24,946 nt of DNA from a virus. A program made the position numbers and the translations under genes. Below the pieces are notes generated by a model that was given only the letters and a program-made list of their open reading frames with translations, was not told the origin of the DNA and did no database searches. Numbering within the stretch: the stretch's first letter is position 1; every line of letters starts with the position of its first letter. Location of the stretch: IMG/VR virus record IMGVR_UViG_3300030110_005329, positions 1 through 24,946 of that record, one strand, 5' to 3'. Of this stretch, positions 8,253-16,217 are shown piece by piece.

Positions 8253-9780
8253 ATTTTAAACTCTCGTTTTGTGCGTTAATAAGGAAAAGATTTTCTTTTG
8301 CTCGAGTCACCGCGACATAAAATTGTCGATGCAAACTGTCTGCATTAAGAACAGCGTTAAGCTTTTGTGCGGGGGATAGGTCTAACAATATCGCAACATT
8401 GTCTGCCTCTCCCCCCTTTGCTTTGTGTATTGTCGATAAAGCAACACGCGGTTCACCGTATAAATCTTCATTGTTTTTAAATGCTTTTTTAATAAATGCT
8501 CTTCGTTCTTCGTTGATCTTTTTCGCATACTGTTCTTCCCATGAGCGCCCCAAACACTCTTCGGCAAGACCGAAGGCGCTGACCACTTCTTTTTTAGAAA
8601 GCGTTCTTTGTTTGTCTTCTTCTTTTCCTGGAGCAGATAAAAACCCTCTTCTGACTTCGTTCTTTGTAAGGTATCTGTAAACCGTTTCCAGTTCCCCCAC
8701 TGTAATTTTAGTGTGCTCTCTGTTTAATTTTTTCCACCCGTCGATGGCTTGAATCATTGGAAAAGGAATGTAACGAAAGGTGTTGTGTGAAAAGGGAATG
8801 CCTTTATCAATCAGATGCTTGCGGTTTTTGTCCAACATGTAATCGCAAGACGCAAGAATCAACCACTCTCCTTCTTCCAAAGGCAAGAACTCTGCGGAAT
8901 GCAAATGCTCTAAACTGCCTTCTTCGGGTCTGGGTAAATACGTCTTGGCTTGTCGGTTACTGATTCGTCCGGCAATCTTCTCGGCCACCTTGTGTATCTG
9001 TATGGGCACTCGAAACGACTGATCGAGGACCGTGGTGTTTCCTTGCATGGCAATAAACCGATCCGGACGTGCACCGTTCCATTCGTAAATGGCTTGGTCA
9101 TCGTCGCCCGCGATGTAAGAAACGGGGACCACGGACATGAGCTTTTCTATCAGACGCCAGTTCAGTTCTGCCAAGTCTTGAGCCTCGTCCACCACCAATA
9201 CTTGCAGAGGAGGAACGCGTCCTTTGTTGATAAATTCAAGAATCATGTCGGCAAAAGAGAAGATTCCTTGCTCTTCTCGGTACTGTGCCCACGCACGATC
9301 AATCAGTTCTAACATAGACGGCACAACTTTCTGTCTTTGTTTCAACCCTGTTTTAAGTCGCTCTACGCCGACGCTGTTGCAGTTTGATTTGGCGTTTTCA
9401 ATGATTTGAAAATAAGGGTCTTCCAACATGGCTTCCAAAGACTTGCGTGTGTTGCCGTGATAGTGTTGTGTCAAGGGAAAACTATAGTTTTCTAAAAACT
9501 CTTTAATATCAGCACCTTCCATGACTCGAGTGATTCCCATGGCTCTTTTACAAAACGCGTGGCTGGTGCAAAAATAAACCAATTCGTCTTTGTCTAAACC
9601 AAAACGCATTCGAGCCCGTTCTTTCCCCTCATTTGCAGCTTTTACAGAAAAAGAAATAAATGCAATTTGATCGGGAGCAACTCCTTGGTCTAGGTGTTGC
9701 TCTATTTGTCGAAGTAGTGTAGTGGTTTTGCCGGTTCCAGGGGGTCCAAAATACTTGATTGTACGGAACGTCCTACTCAT
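8242..9780 (-). CDS. UvrD/Rep-like superfamily 1 DNA helicase
   Basis: A 512-aa ATP-driven DNA unwinding enzyme. Walker A is GPPGTGKTTT (12-21), motif II is VVDEAQDL (196-203), and motif III is AGDDDQAIYEWNG (224-236). SFRVP (255-259) matches motif IV, TIHKAKGGEADNV motif V, and YVAVTRAKENLF motif VI near the C-terminus. It is shorter than bacterial UvrD (about 720 aa), as phage versions often are. I start at MSRTF: its ATG overlaps the end of the primase gene by 8 bases, and the 15 codons upstream carry no family signature. It lies between primase and polymerase genes, so it is probably the replisome helicase, though a recombination role is possible. Confidence 0.92.
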   Translation of the reverse strand: MSRTFRTIKYFGPPGTGKTTTLLRQIEQHLDQGVAPDQIAFISFSVKAANEGKERARMRFGLDKDELVYFCTSHAFCKRAMGITRVMEGADIKEFLENYSFPLTQHYHGNTRKSLEAMLEDPYFQIIENAKSNCNSVGVERLKTGLKQRQKVVPSMLELIDRAWAQYREEQGIFSFADMILEFINKGRVPPLQVLVVDEAQDLAELNWRLIEKLMSVVPVSYIAGDDDQAIYEWNGARPDRFIAMQGNTTVLDQSFRVPIQIHKVAEKIAGRISNRQAKTYLPRPEEGSLEHLHSAEFLPLEEGEWLILASCDYMLDKNRKHLIDKGIPFSHNTFRYIPFPMIQAIDGWKKLNREHTKITVGELETVYRYLTKNEVRRGFLSAPGKEEDKQRTLSKKEVVSAFGLAEECLGRSWEEQYAKKINEERRAFIKKAFKNNEDLYGEPRVALSTIHKAKGGEADNVAILLDLSPAQKLNAVLNADSLHRQFYVAVTRAKENLFLINAQNESLKYGL

Positions 9781-11371
9781 CTTCCCAATCCTTTTTGGGT
9801 TTGTTGAGCTTAAAATCTTTCGCACTGACGTTTAAGTTAGACTCTTCTTGTGTCTCGAGAATCCAGATGGAAGTAGCGCCGGCCCCCTTGTCAATATATT
9901 TCGTCGCCGTGTGAGCCCCCAGTTCCTTCAACTCGTTAAAAATCTCTGCGTCTCTTATGGTCTTCATGTTTTTGAAGTCCTTAATATACTTTACCAAATC
10001 TCGCCCACGAAACCACCATTCTTGTGGTTTTGTTTCTTCGCTTCTATAAACAGCCCCTGCGGCAACGGCCACTCGAGCAGAAGACTCTGTGTTTTTGCAA
10101 AACTCTATGATCGCATCTTGCAACAAGCCCGCCTTTGTCATATCCGGTGGCACCTCAATTTCTTGTACGTCTTGCAAAAGCGTGTTGAGTTTCATCACCC
10201 AGTCTTTCTTTTTTAAATCAGGTGGGCAAACATTGAGCACTTCCATGCACCGTTGTTGGTACAAAGAAAAGTTGTGAAGTTGCCGCGTCTCGAGGACCAA
10301 GGTTTGTCCTTCTATGTCTAGGTGCCATAAGGGAGGGTCCGTCAGATACTTTCTAAGTCCAGTCAAAGCCACCTCTTTTTCAGAGGCATCAATGCCGTAC
10401 CTTTTTGTAACGCAAACGCCGCTTTGGCAATGGTTTACCAAAGGAGGTGTGGTACACTTATAACGATAGTCGGACTTCTCCAAACTATTCATTAAAGCGT
10501 TCAACTCAGAGTGTGACAGGGGCTTGTGACACGCTGCTTTGTTCACTTCCTGAAGTTTGTCGCGCCACTCATCGCTTTCAGGGTGCATCTTTCTAAAGAG
10601 TACCCCGTAAGAGAAAAGAGCGTCGTTGCGGGTGCCTTCAGGTATCCCGTTTAGCTTCATGTGTACCAAACACGGCGGCGCTTGGTCCCAGAAAGACTCT
10701 TTCGAGCCCTCCCCGTTAGCCTTTCGGCTTTTCTTTATGGGTTTTAGTTTGTCAAGCTGTTGTTCCGTAATTGCGGCTTTCTTAACAACTTGGATGAATT
10801 CTTCGGGAGACAGTGTTTCTCCTTGTTTGTTTATTCCGTAGCGTGTGGTTTCTTGTCCACCAAAATAAGGCATGTTCAACCAGTTTCCTGTTTGTTTTTC
10901 CTTGGGCAGTTGTTTGGCCCATTGGTATTGTTTGGGAAAGATCTCGTCTTGTGTGCGCCCCATGGCGGCGGCAATCTCTTCGAGCTTGGTTTTAAATTTG
11001 TATGCAGGCACAGGGTTCTGTGTAAACAAAAACAAGTGTACTCCGCCCGATTTAGTCATACAGGGGACCAAGGGCAGTGACATGTCTGCAATGAGTTTTT
11101 GTAGGTGATCGATGTCAACCGGATATTCGTCAACGTCTATGCAACCCCATTGACAGGTTTCGTCGTCAGTGATGGGTATGACACCAATGGAGGTTTGTCC
11201 GTTTAAGTGATTCTGCCAGTGGACCAGGGACAGGGGTTCTTGCAGTGTTCGTCCTCTGCCGTCTTTCTTCGTGCCTTTCGCTGTTTGTTTGGTGCCGCGA
11301 ATTTCATAGATACCATACGCTCTTTCCAATCCGGCGAATGTTTCCATAAATTCTACTGCTAATTCTTTCAC
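9773..11371 (-). CDS. Archaeo-eukaryotic primase (AEP/PrimPol-type)
   Basis: A 532-aa protein starting at GTG. GCIDVDEYP carries the catalytic D79xD81 pair, SGGVH at 108-112 is the nucleotide-binding sGGxH motif, and GNWLNMPY at 162-169 is another AEP signature. A second region resembles primase C-terminal domains: PPCLVHM, GIPEGTRNDALF, and cysteines 234, 306, 315 and 320, which could bind zinc or an iron-sulfur cluster (inferred). It would make primers for the neighbouring PolA, replacing the TOPRIM primase-helicase of T7-like phages. There is no helicase domain in the protein; the separate helicase gene follows with an 8-base overlap. Primase assignment is strong, the metal site is a guess. 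Confidence 0.88.
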   Translation of the reverse strand: MKELAVEFMETFAGLERAYGIYEIRGTKQTAKGTKKDGRGRTLQEPLSLVHWQNHLNGQTSIGVIPITDDETCQWGCIDVDEYPVDIDHLQKLIADMSLPLVPCMTKSGGVHLFLFTQNPVPAYKFKTKLEEIAAAMGRTQDEIFPKQYQWAKQLPKEKQTGNWLNMPYFGGQETTRYGINKQGETLSPEEFIQVVKKAAITEQQLDKLKPIKKSRKANGEGSKESFWDQAPPCLVHMKLNGIPEGTRNDALFSYGVLFRKMHPESDEWRDKLQEVNKAACHKPLSHSELNALMNSLEKSDYRYKCTTPPLVNHCQSGVCVTKRYGIDASEKEVALTGLRKYLTDPPLWHLDIEGQTLVLETRQLHNFSLYQQRCMEVLNVCPPDLKKKDWVMKLNTLLQDVQEIEVPPDMTKAGLLQDAIIEFCKNTESSARVAVAAGAVYRSEETKPQEWWFRGRDLVKYIKDFKNMKTIRDAEIFNELKELGAHTATKYIDKGAGATSIWILETQEESNLNVSAKDFKLNKPKKDWEDE

Positions 11372-11449
11372 TTATGCCCCTTTGCTGACAAGGGCCTCTC
11401 TGGGGGTTTACCATAGGTATAGAAAGACCCTTGCGCTAGCAGTTTTTGT
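11372..11449 (-). other. Short intergenic gap between SSB candidate and primase
   Basis: 78 bases without a gene. On the minus strand CCCTT and AAGGG at 11376-11393 can form a weak 5-bp hairpin that includes the primase ribosome binding site region (AAAGGGGC). I see no convincing promoter here. Confidence 0.3.
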
Positions 11450-12226
11450 TTACCAATCTGTAGACTGGTCCTCTATTGCTTGTGCGTTCTGCTCCGCTCT
11501 GGGTAGTACGGGCTGCATCCCGCCTTTTTCACAAAACGAAGAAAACTCTTGTGCTTCTTCAAAAAGCTCCGCCTCTTTGTTATTCAACGGGCGTTCTTGC
11601 GTAACCGCAAAGTTGTAGTAAGAACCTTTAGCGCCTTCAATCTCTACGCTTCTTACCACATACCAATGAGAGTATGACGGAGGAGTAAAGTCTCCTTTGG
11701 CGCCATTCATTCGTGTTCCGTTGATTAAACCAATCCACGCTCTCGAAACTTTAAGTTGTGAACGGGACATGTTTATGACACAACGCTGTAGCTCACCGTT
11801 GATTTCAGCAAAGCCGTAGTGATTTGCAGTGTTCTGCAAAATCGTAGTGCTTCCATCGGGTTTGGTCAGTACGTCGTTGTAGCTCGCGTCTCTTGTGGTT
11901 TGTGCCATCAGTGGCGTGTTTAGTGGGTGTACTCCAACAAAGCCCTCACGTCCCATTTTCCACTCAACGTAGTTTCGATCATAGAAAACCGGCAGAAAGC
12001 GTATGCCTTCATCGCCGTCCACGAACGTATTGGTTGCCGTGAACATCATGTCGCCAACTTTGGCGTCTGGACTGTACTTTGGACTTGATTTCTTAATTTG
12101 CGGACTCATCGCCTGCACTATGGAGATACGCGGAGTCGCTAAATCATCCGCACTAATTTCGCCGATACCGGCACCTGCGTTGTCTTCAAAAAGAGACAAC
12201 ATATTATCTTGCTTTTTCGTAGCCAT
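11450..12226 (-). CDS. Probable single-stranded DNA-binding protein
   Basis: A 258-aa soluble protein beginning MATKKQDNMLSLFED. The N-terminal segment DDLATPRISIVQAMSPQIKK is a type seen in phage proteins encoded beside replication genes. The C-terminus is acidic and ends QSTDW, resembling the acidic tail with a terminal aromatic residue of phage SSBs such as T7 gp2.5. The position just before primase, helicase and polymerase fits an SSB. I see no definite OB-fold signature by eye, so this is an inference from tail and context. It has a good ribosome binding site (AAAGGAAG) and is followed by a 78-base gap before the primase. Confidence 0.5.
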   Translation of the reverse strand: MATKKQDNMLSLFEDNAGAGIGEISADDLATPRISIVQAMSPQIKKSSPKYSPDAKVGDMMFTATNTFVDGDEGIRFLPVFYDRNYVEWKMGREGFVGVHPLNTPLMAQTTRDASYNDVLTKPDGSTTILQNTANHYGFAEINGELQRCVINMSRSQLKVSRAWIGLINGTRMNGAKGDFTPPSYSHWYVVRSVEIEGAKGSYYNFAVTQERPLNNKEAELFEEAQEFSSFCEKGGMQPVLPRAEQNAQAIEDQSTDW

Positions 12227-12249
12227 TTTTTCTTCCTTTCTTATTTATA

Positions 12250-12828
12250 TTATTTAGTTATTTTCGTCCGTTTCCCTTTGTACAAAGAAAATTGTTTCTG
12301 TACGTCGAGATTGAACGCAGTGTCGCCACTTTCAACTCGTTCTTTAACGAACGCTTTGAGGGTGGATGGGTGGACAGCCTCCTTTTGCGTAGGCAGGTGT
12401 CCTTGATTTTGTAGCCCTTCCATGAGTTCGAGGGCCATTTCGTCTTCACCTTTTCCGAAAGAAACCGTAACAGCGTTCTTGATGATGTCGCCGTGGCCGT
12501 TGTCGCGCAGCCATTGGTGTGCGGCTTCTTTGTTTTTCTCGGTGATGCGAGTGGAATAAAAATTATCTATTGTGATCTTAGAACCGTCTTCCAGACGCAG
12601 TTCTTTCATGCCGATCTGCGCAAGTTTTTCTGGAAGCGCTTCTTCGGAAAGCTGTCGGTATTGTTCTCTGAGTTTGCGGAGCAGTTCCTCGGTGTTGCCG
12701 ATTTCTCCGCCAATTCGAAGCAGTTGGTCAATGCTTTCGCTCAAGGATTTAAGTTGGGAGTCGTCTAGTTTAGTGACTTTGCGTTCGGTCGCCTTTTCAA
12801 AAAGGTCTACGATTGGTTCGTTCTTCAT
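12250..12828 (-). CDS. Conserved phage protein of unknown function, first gene of the replication operon
   Basis: A 192-aa hydrophilic protein, not recognised with a function. Residues 1-70 are helical and charged (probable coiled coil, with LRKLREQYRQLSEEALPEKL). A central part contains LRLEDGSKITIDNFYSTRI and a conserved-looking stretch with WLRDNGHGDIIKNAVTVSFG. The C-terminal part, HPSTLKAFVKERVESG, looks like a helix pair. There are no membrane segments or catalytic motifs. It lies immediately before the SSB candidate, so a role in replication is likely but unproven. The ribosome binding site AGAGGAA lies five bases from the ATG and can be buried in one of two alternative hairpins. Confidence 0.7.
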   Translation of the reverse strand: MKNEPIVDLFEKATERKVTKLDDSQLKSLSESIDQLLRIGGEIGNTEELLRKLREQYRQLSEEALPEKLAQIGMKELRLEDGSKITIDNFYSTRITEKNKEAAHQWLRDNGHGDIIKNAVTVSFGKGEDEMALELMEGLQNQGHLPTQKEAVHPSTLKAFVKERVESGDTAFNLDVQKQFSLYKGKRTKITK

Positions 12829-12835
12829 TCTATTT

Positions 12836-12875
12836 CCTCTGGTGTGCGACCAGAAAACCCCGCAGTCTTCTGGTC
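12836..12875 (-). promoter_or_regulatory. Alternative hairpins in the 5' leader of the replication operon
   Basis: On the minus-strand RNA three segments compete. A is GACCAGAA (12868-12875), B is TTCTGGTC (12848-12855) and C is ACCAGAGG (12836-12843). A and B form a perfect 8-bp stem with a 12-base loop. B can instead pair with C through TCTGGT/ACCAGA, extendable with G-U pairs, with a 5-base loop, and C contains the ribosome binding site. So pairing A-B leaves translation open and pairing B-C closes it. This geometry is seen directly; that it acts as a switch is inferred. Confidence 0.55.
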
Positions 12876-12886
12876 ACTTTGTTTAT

Positions 12887-12905
12887 ACGGTTTCTATATA
12901 ACCGT
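12887..12905. promoter_or_regulatory. Operator-like inverted repeat
   Basis: ACGGTT, seven bases, AACCGT: perfect 6-bp arms. It covers the -10 box of the candidate minus-strand promoter for the replication operon, a typical repressor position. Neither arm resembles the other operator-like repeat at 6375-6395, so a different protein would be expected to bind. Confidence 0.4.
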
Positions 12906-12921
12906 TAGTGTGATTTGTAAA
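12893..12921 (-). promoter_or_regulatory. Candidate sigma70 promoter of the replication operon
   Basis: On the minus strand: TTTACA (12916-12921), a 17-base spacer, and TATAGA (12893-12898). Predicted transcription would start near 12886 and run through the alternative hairpins into the gene at 12828. Both boxes differ slightly from consensus. Confidence 0.45.
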
Positions 12922-12978
12922 ACGATGGTAAACGAAACACGGACCAAAAGCAAATTTATTTTAAGACTTATAAAAAGC

Positions 12979-13007
12979 TTGACCTATAATATTAAGACAA
13001 CTATACT
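12979..13007 (+). promoter_or_regulatory. Strong sigma70-type promoter of the rightward operon
   Basis: TTGACC (12979-12984), a 17-base spacer, and TATACT (13002-13007), each one base from consensus. The start site would be near 13014, giving a leader of about 30 bases before the ATG at 13043. It is the best promoter match I found in the window. Confidence 0.75.
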
Positions 13008-13042
13008 TCCCATACAAATTAATTTTATACACGAGAAGAACA

Positions 13043-13306
13043 ATGAAAGATGAATGCAAAGTAGAACAAAACGAGCACCACATAAGAATTAAGGTGGGTT
13101 GTATGGAAATATATGCAGAAAGCAATGATATGCATGATCTCATTACGGTTTACCATGCGGACGATAGCCCATTTAGGTTCAAGGATCAAAAGATTGTGGA
13201 CATTGAAAATGGAGAAATATTTGATCTGCCTAAAAATCCACATAAAGAAACCAATAACAATATATTACAAAAATGTTTAAGCGTTTCTATTGGGGAAAAA
13301 CAATGA
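13043..13306 (+). CDS. Hypothetical protein, first gene of the rightward operon
   Basis: An 87-aa soluble protein starting MKDECKVEQNEHHIRIKVG, family not recognised. It is rich in Asp, Glu and His, with two cysteines near the N-terminus (C5, C20) and one near the C-terminus, and no membrane segment. Alternating polar and hydrophobic residues (HHIRIKVGCMEIYAE, LITVYH) suggest beta strands. The ribosome binding site GAGAAG precedes the ATG by four bases. It is directly downstream of the strong promoter, so it should be expressed early and strongly; leading genes of such operons are often host-takeover proteins (inference). Its TGA overlaps the next ATG (ATGA). Confidence 0.65.
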   Translation: MKDECKVEQNEHHIRIKVGCMEIYAESNDMHDLITVYHADDSPFRFKDQKIVDIENGEIFDLPKNPHKETNNNILQKCLSVSIGEKQ

Positions 13307-13614
13307 GCGTAGAAGTTAAAGTACATTATTATGAAGTCGTAGAAGCCCTTGAGCTGTATTTAAAAGAAAACTACAAGATGGATGTAAACTTGGATATTTT
13401 CTCCGAGAACTGTGTGTTATCGGAAGGTATCGTGGAAGTGGAATATCGTGAACTGGACCCTGTTTACAAAAAACACAAAAATGGAAGAATGGTCAAAAAC
13501 CAATACGGGCATCCTATTATTGACTATGAAAATTCTGAGTATGTAAAAAGACACCTTTCTTTTGATGAAAGAGCTTCGTTTGTTTTTAGCGTCAACAATA
13601 AAGACGGGTATTGA
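13303..13614 (+). CDS. Hypothetical protein
   Basis: A 103-aa protein, MSVEVKVHYYEVVEALELYL at its start, not recognised. The N-terminal third looks helical. The middle (EGIVEVEYRELDPVYKK) looks like beta strands, and YGHPIIDYEN is a charged turn-rich part. I start at 13303, where the ATG shares four bases with the previous stop and follows a GGGGAAA ribosome binding site; an ATG 30 bases earlier in the same frame has no such site. No enzyme motif or membrane segment is visible. Its neighbours are all short phage genes of the same operon. Confidence 0.65.
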   Translation: MSVEVKVHYYEVVEALELYLKENYKMDVNLDIFSENCVLSEGIVEVEYRELDPVYKKHKNGRMVKNQYGHPIIDYENSEYVKRHLSFDERASFVFSVNNKDGY

Positions 13615-13615
13615 T

Positions 13616-13807
13616 ATGAGTAATGACTACTACGATTACGTCATGGAGTTGATCTATCAAGACATAGACGATGAAGACGAGAAAGGTTTATTGGACGACA
13701 AAATAAATACATTGGCCAAGGAACATAGCCTTCATGCAGACGATGAACGAGACGACATTAAAGTAAAGATCGCAGAGGAGCGTCTTCGGGAGAGTTTCTA
13801 TGAGTGA
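13616..13807 (+). CDS. Small acidic hypothetical protein
   Basis: A 63-aa protein starting MSNDYYDYVMELIYQ, strongly acidic (DIDDEDEKGLLDD) and probably all helical. The acidic surface could mimic DNA, as in some phage anti-host proteins, but nothing proves this. The start is set by the previous stop one base away. It ends 8 bases inside the next gene. Confidence 0.6.
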   Translation: MSNDYYDYVMELIYQDIDDEDEKGLLDDKINTLAKEHSLHADDERDDIKVKIAEERLRESFYE

Positions 13808-14087
13808 AGCAACTAAAAAAGACTTTCAAAAAGCTTTTGCAGAAAACAAGTATTTCAGCGAAGCGCACCAAGAACTGGAGGAGTTTATATTGAGCTTTGA
13901 TCTTCCGGTGTTCACAACGTATCACTTGGATGAATTGCTTCGATTTCAGCAGCAGTTGGGTGCGTACCACGAAAGATACGGTCGGCGTTTGACTGCACAG
14001 GAAGAATCTTGGTTAAAGGAATACGATGCCATTCATCCCAGAGAGATTGTTGGATACGACGACGTGGAAGAGGAGGCAGAAGAATGA
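13800..14087 (+). CDS. Hypothetical protein
   Basis: A 95-aa protein starting MSEATKKDFQKAFAENKYF, not recognised. It is helical with several aromatic residues, and ends in an acidic tail, DDVEEEAEE. The tail codons GAG GAG GCA GAA GAA double as the strong ribosome binding site (AGGAGG) of the next gene, so the acidic end may reflect that constraint as much as protein function. It overlaps the previous gene by 8 bases and the next by 4. Confidence 0.65.
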   Translation: MSEATKKDFQKAFAENKYFSEAHQELEEFILSFDLPVFTTYHLDELLRFQQQLGAYHERYGRRLTAQEESWLKEYDAIHPREIVGYDDVEEEAEE

Positions 14088-14566
14088 ACATCTTTTACTT
14101 TGACAGTTGTCCAATACAATCAGCCCAAGCACAGCCTGATAAGATGTTGGTCAAGATGCCCCTTGAAACGGCTCAAATGTTGTGCACCGCGCACCGAGAG
14201 TTGGACGGCGATGAATACGCAGACGAGGTGGGTCTTTACAAGAAAGCTTATCTAAATCACCCTTGCACGATTTGGACCAGAGCAACGCACAGTAATTACA
14301 GGTGGCTGTACAAACACTTCTTGGCTTTGGGCGATGAATACAGTTTTCGTTACGGCAAAACACACAAAAGCGTGGACAAACTGTTTACTGCTTTGGCACA
14401 GATTCCAGGAAACATACCTTTAAACGGCATGACTCCCATTGCACAGGCCATGCCGGATCAATACAAAGACGAAGATCCAGTCAAGGCGTACAGAAACTAC
14501 TGCATCAATGAAAAAACCTACGCGAAATGGGAAAAAGGTAGAGAAAAACCGGAGTGGTGGACATGA
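14084..14566 (+). CDS. Conserved phage protein of unknown function (MNIF..DSCP family)
   Basis: A 160-aa protein starting MNIFYFDSCPIQSAQ. The pattern of DKMLVKMPLETAQMLCTAHR, then CTIWTRATHSNYRWL, YRYGKTHKS, and AQAMPDQYK followed by AYRNYCINEK and PEWW is one I recall from many marine phages, where it has no agreed function. Conserved His, Lys, Arg and Trp residues suggest an enzyme or nucleic-acid binder (inference). The start is chosen at the ATG eight bases after AGGAGG; it overlaps the previous stop. It is placed just before the SNF2-like helicase and overlaps it by four bases, so a DNA-related role is possible. Confidence 0.75.
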   Translation: MNIFYFDSCPIQSAQAQPDKMLVKMPLETAQMLCTAHRELDGDEYADEVGLYKKAYLNHPCTIWTRATHSNYRWLYKHFLALGDEYSFRYGKTHKSVDKLFTALAQIPGNIPLNGMTPIAQAMPDQYKDEDPVKAYRNYCINEKTYAKWEKGREKPEWWT

Positions 14567-16014
14567 ACTTTGAAGAATACCCTTTTAAAACAACGCCTTA
14601 CGAGCACCAAATAAAAAGCTTACAGCGATCCGTGCACCGCCAAGAGTATGCGTACTTTTTGGAAATGGGTTTGGGCAAGTCCAAAGTGTTGTTGGACAAT
14701 GCTGCAATACTTTTTGATGAAGGCAAGATCGATGCGTTGGTGGTGATTACGCCGAAAGGAAACTTGAGGAACTGGGACAAGTTGGAGATTCCGAGACACT
14801 TGCCGGACCACATTGAACGCAGAGTGTTGGTGTGGCAACCCAATCACACGAAACAGTGGCGAGAGAAGTACGATGAAATGGTCAAGGACGACTCACACGG
14901 TGTGTTGAACATATTGACGGTGAACGTGGAAGCGTTTTCCACGAAGAAAGGCTGTTTGTTTGTGGAGAATTTTCTCAATGTTCATCATGCGATGATGGCG
15001 GTCGATGAAAGCACTTTAATAAAAAATCCCAAAGCACAGCGGACCAAGAACTTATTGAAGTTGTCTACCTTGCCACGATACAAAAGAATTCTGACAGGGT
15101 TCCCTGTGACCAAGGCACCGTTGGATCTCTTCTCACAGTGCGCTTTTCTCAGTCCCAACCTTCTGGGGTTCAGTAGTTATTATGCGTTTCGCGCGAGGTA
15201 TGCTGTGATTAAACAGCGACAACTGGGGCGCGGACGAAGTTTTCAAGAAATCGTGGACTTTCAACGTTTGGACGAATTGCAAGGCGCACTCAGTGATTTT
15301 TCTGTGCGCTACACCAAAGACGAGTGCCTGGATTTACCGGAGAAGGTGTACATGAGGCGCGAGGTAGAGCTCACCGACGAGCAGAAGCAGGCTTATCATA
15401 CGATGAAAAAGGAAGCTCTGATGATTGTTGAGAACAGTTTGTTCAGTACGCAAAGTGTGTTGACGCAGTTGATGCGATTGCAGCAAGTGGTTGCAGGCAG
15501 TTTACGAGACGCGGACGGCAATACGGTGGTGCTCAAGAACAATCGGGTCAAAGAAGTGCTTTCTTTATTGGAGGAAACGCGAGGCAAGGTGATTCTTTTT
15601 GCTGTGTTTCAGACCGACATCGAGGCGTTGCAAAAAGCAATTGCTGAAAAGTTTGGTGAGGACAGCGTTGCGACTTATTACGGGCCAACGAGTGCCAGTG
15701 ACAGAGAGAAGACGTTGGATCGCTTTCAAGACGAGGACGACTCTTTACGCTTCTTTGTTTCCAATCCACATACCGGGGGCCGGGGACTGACATTGACCGC
15801 GGCAAACACCATGATTTTCTATTCAAACAGTTATGATTTGGAATTGAGGTTACAAGCCGAGGACCGGATTCACCGGATCGGTCAGACGAACCGATGTACG
15901 TATGTCGATCTTGTTGCACCGGGGACCGTGGATGAAAAGATTTTGGATTCTTTGCGAAAAAAGGTGAAGATAAGTAATGAAGTATTGGGTGAGGTAAAAG
16001 AATGGCTAGTTTAA
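14563..16014 (+). CDS. SNF2-like superfamily 2 helicase/translocase
   Basis: A 483-aa ATPase. YEHQ at 13-16 matches the Q motif, EMGLGKS at 34-40 is Walker A, and DEST at 148-151 is motif II. ILTGFP at 176-181 is motif III, and the second RecA-like lobe ends with QAEDRIHRIGQ near 431-441, the SNF2/RapA motif VI signature. Such enzymes move on double-stranded DNA and can remodel forks or strip proteins; phages also use SF2 helicases for recombination and for starting replication. There is no extra nuclease or zinc domain. I start at the ATG overlapping the previous stop (ATGA), after GGAG, rather than at the GTG nine bases upstream. Confidence 0.9.
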   Translation: MNFEEYPFKTTPYEHQIKSLQRSVHRQEYAYFLEMGLGKSKVLLDNAAILFDEGKIDALVVITPKGNLRNWDKLEIPRHLPDHIERRVLVWQPNHTKQWREKYDEMVKDDSHGVLNILTVNVEAFSTKKGCLFVENFLNVHHAMMAVDESTLIKNPKAQRTKNLLKLSTLPRYKRILTGFPVTKAPLDLFSQCAFLSPNLLGFSSYYAFRARYAVIKQRQLGRGRSFQEIVDFQRLDELQGALSDFSVRYTKDECLDLPEKVYMRREVELTDEQKQAYHTMKKEALMIVENSLFSTQSVLTQLMRLQQVVAGSLRDADGNTVVLKNNRVKEVLSLLEETRGKVILFAVFQTDIEALQKAIAEKFGEDSVATYYGPTSASDREKTLDRFQDEDDSLRFFVSNPHTGGRGLTLTAANTMIFYSNSYDLELRLQAEDRIHRIGQTNRCTYVDLVAPGTVDEKILDSLRKKVKISNEVLGEVKEWLV

Positions 16015-16217
16015 TCAACAACTTAGTTGAGCAAATGCTCGAAAAAATTAACACCGGCAAAAGCACCGTACGAGAGTATGGCGACGTTTATGTGGACGAG
16101 GACACAAAACTGGTGGTGGTGTCAAAAGAAGACGTGGACGACTTGTTGGAGACGTTGGAGTGGTTTAGAACCGCTTTGCAATCGTTTCCAAGCGGAAACA
16201 ACAATGAAAGCGGGTAG
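16002..16217 (+). CDS. Small hypothetical protein
   Basis: A 71-aa protein starting MASLINNLVEQMLEK, not recognised. A helical N-terminus is followed by a probable beta segment (GDVYVDEDTKLVVVSKED) and a helix (VDDLLETLEWFRTALQ). It overlaps the helicase gene by 13 bases and the next by 14, so it is coupled to both. No motif indicates function. Confidence 0.6.
   Translation: MASLINNLVEQMLEKINTGKSTVREYGDVYVDEDTKLVVVSKEDVDDLLETLEWFRTALQSFPSGNNNESG

Noticed and set aside
12003-12257. Open frames opposite real genes, such as this one and many others
   Set aside because: They lie antisense to genes with clear motifs or coupled starts, lack ribosome binding sites and have low-complexity translations.
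8242-16014. A TOTE-type conflict system (AEP primase plus helicases and nuclease)
   Set aside because: The primase and helicase lie in a regular phage replication operon with PolA and an SSB candidate, and the SF2 helicase is in a different, divergent operon.
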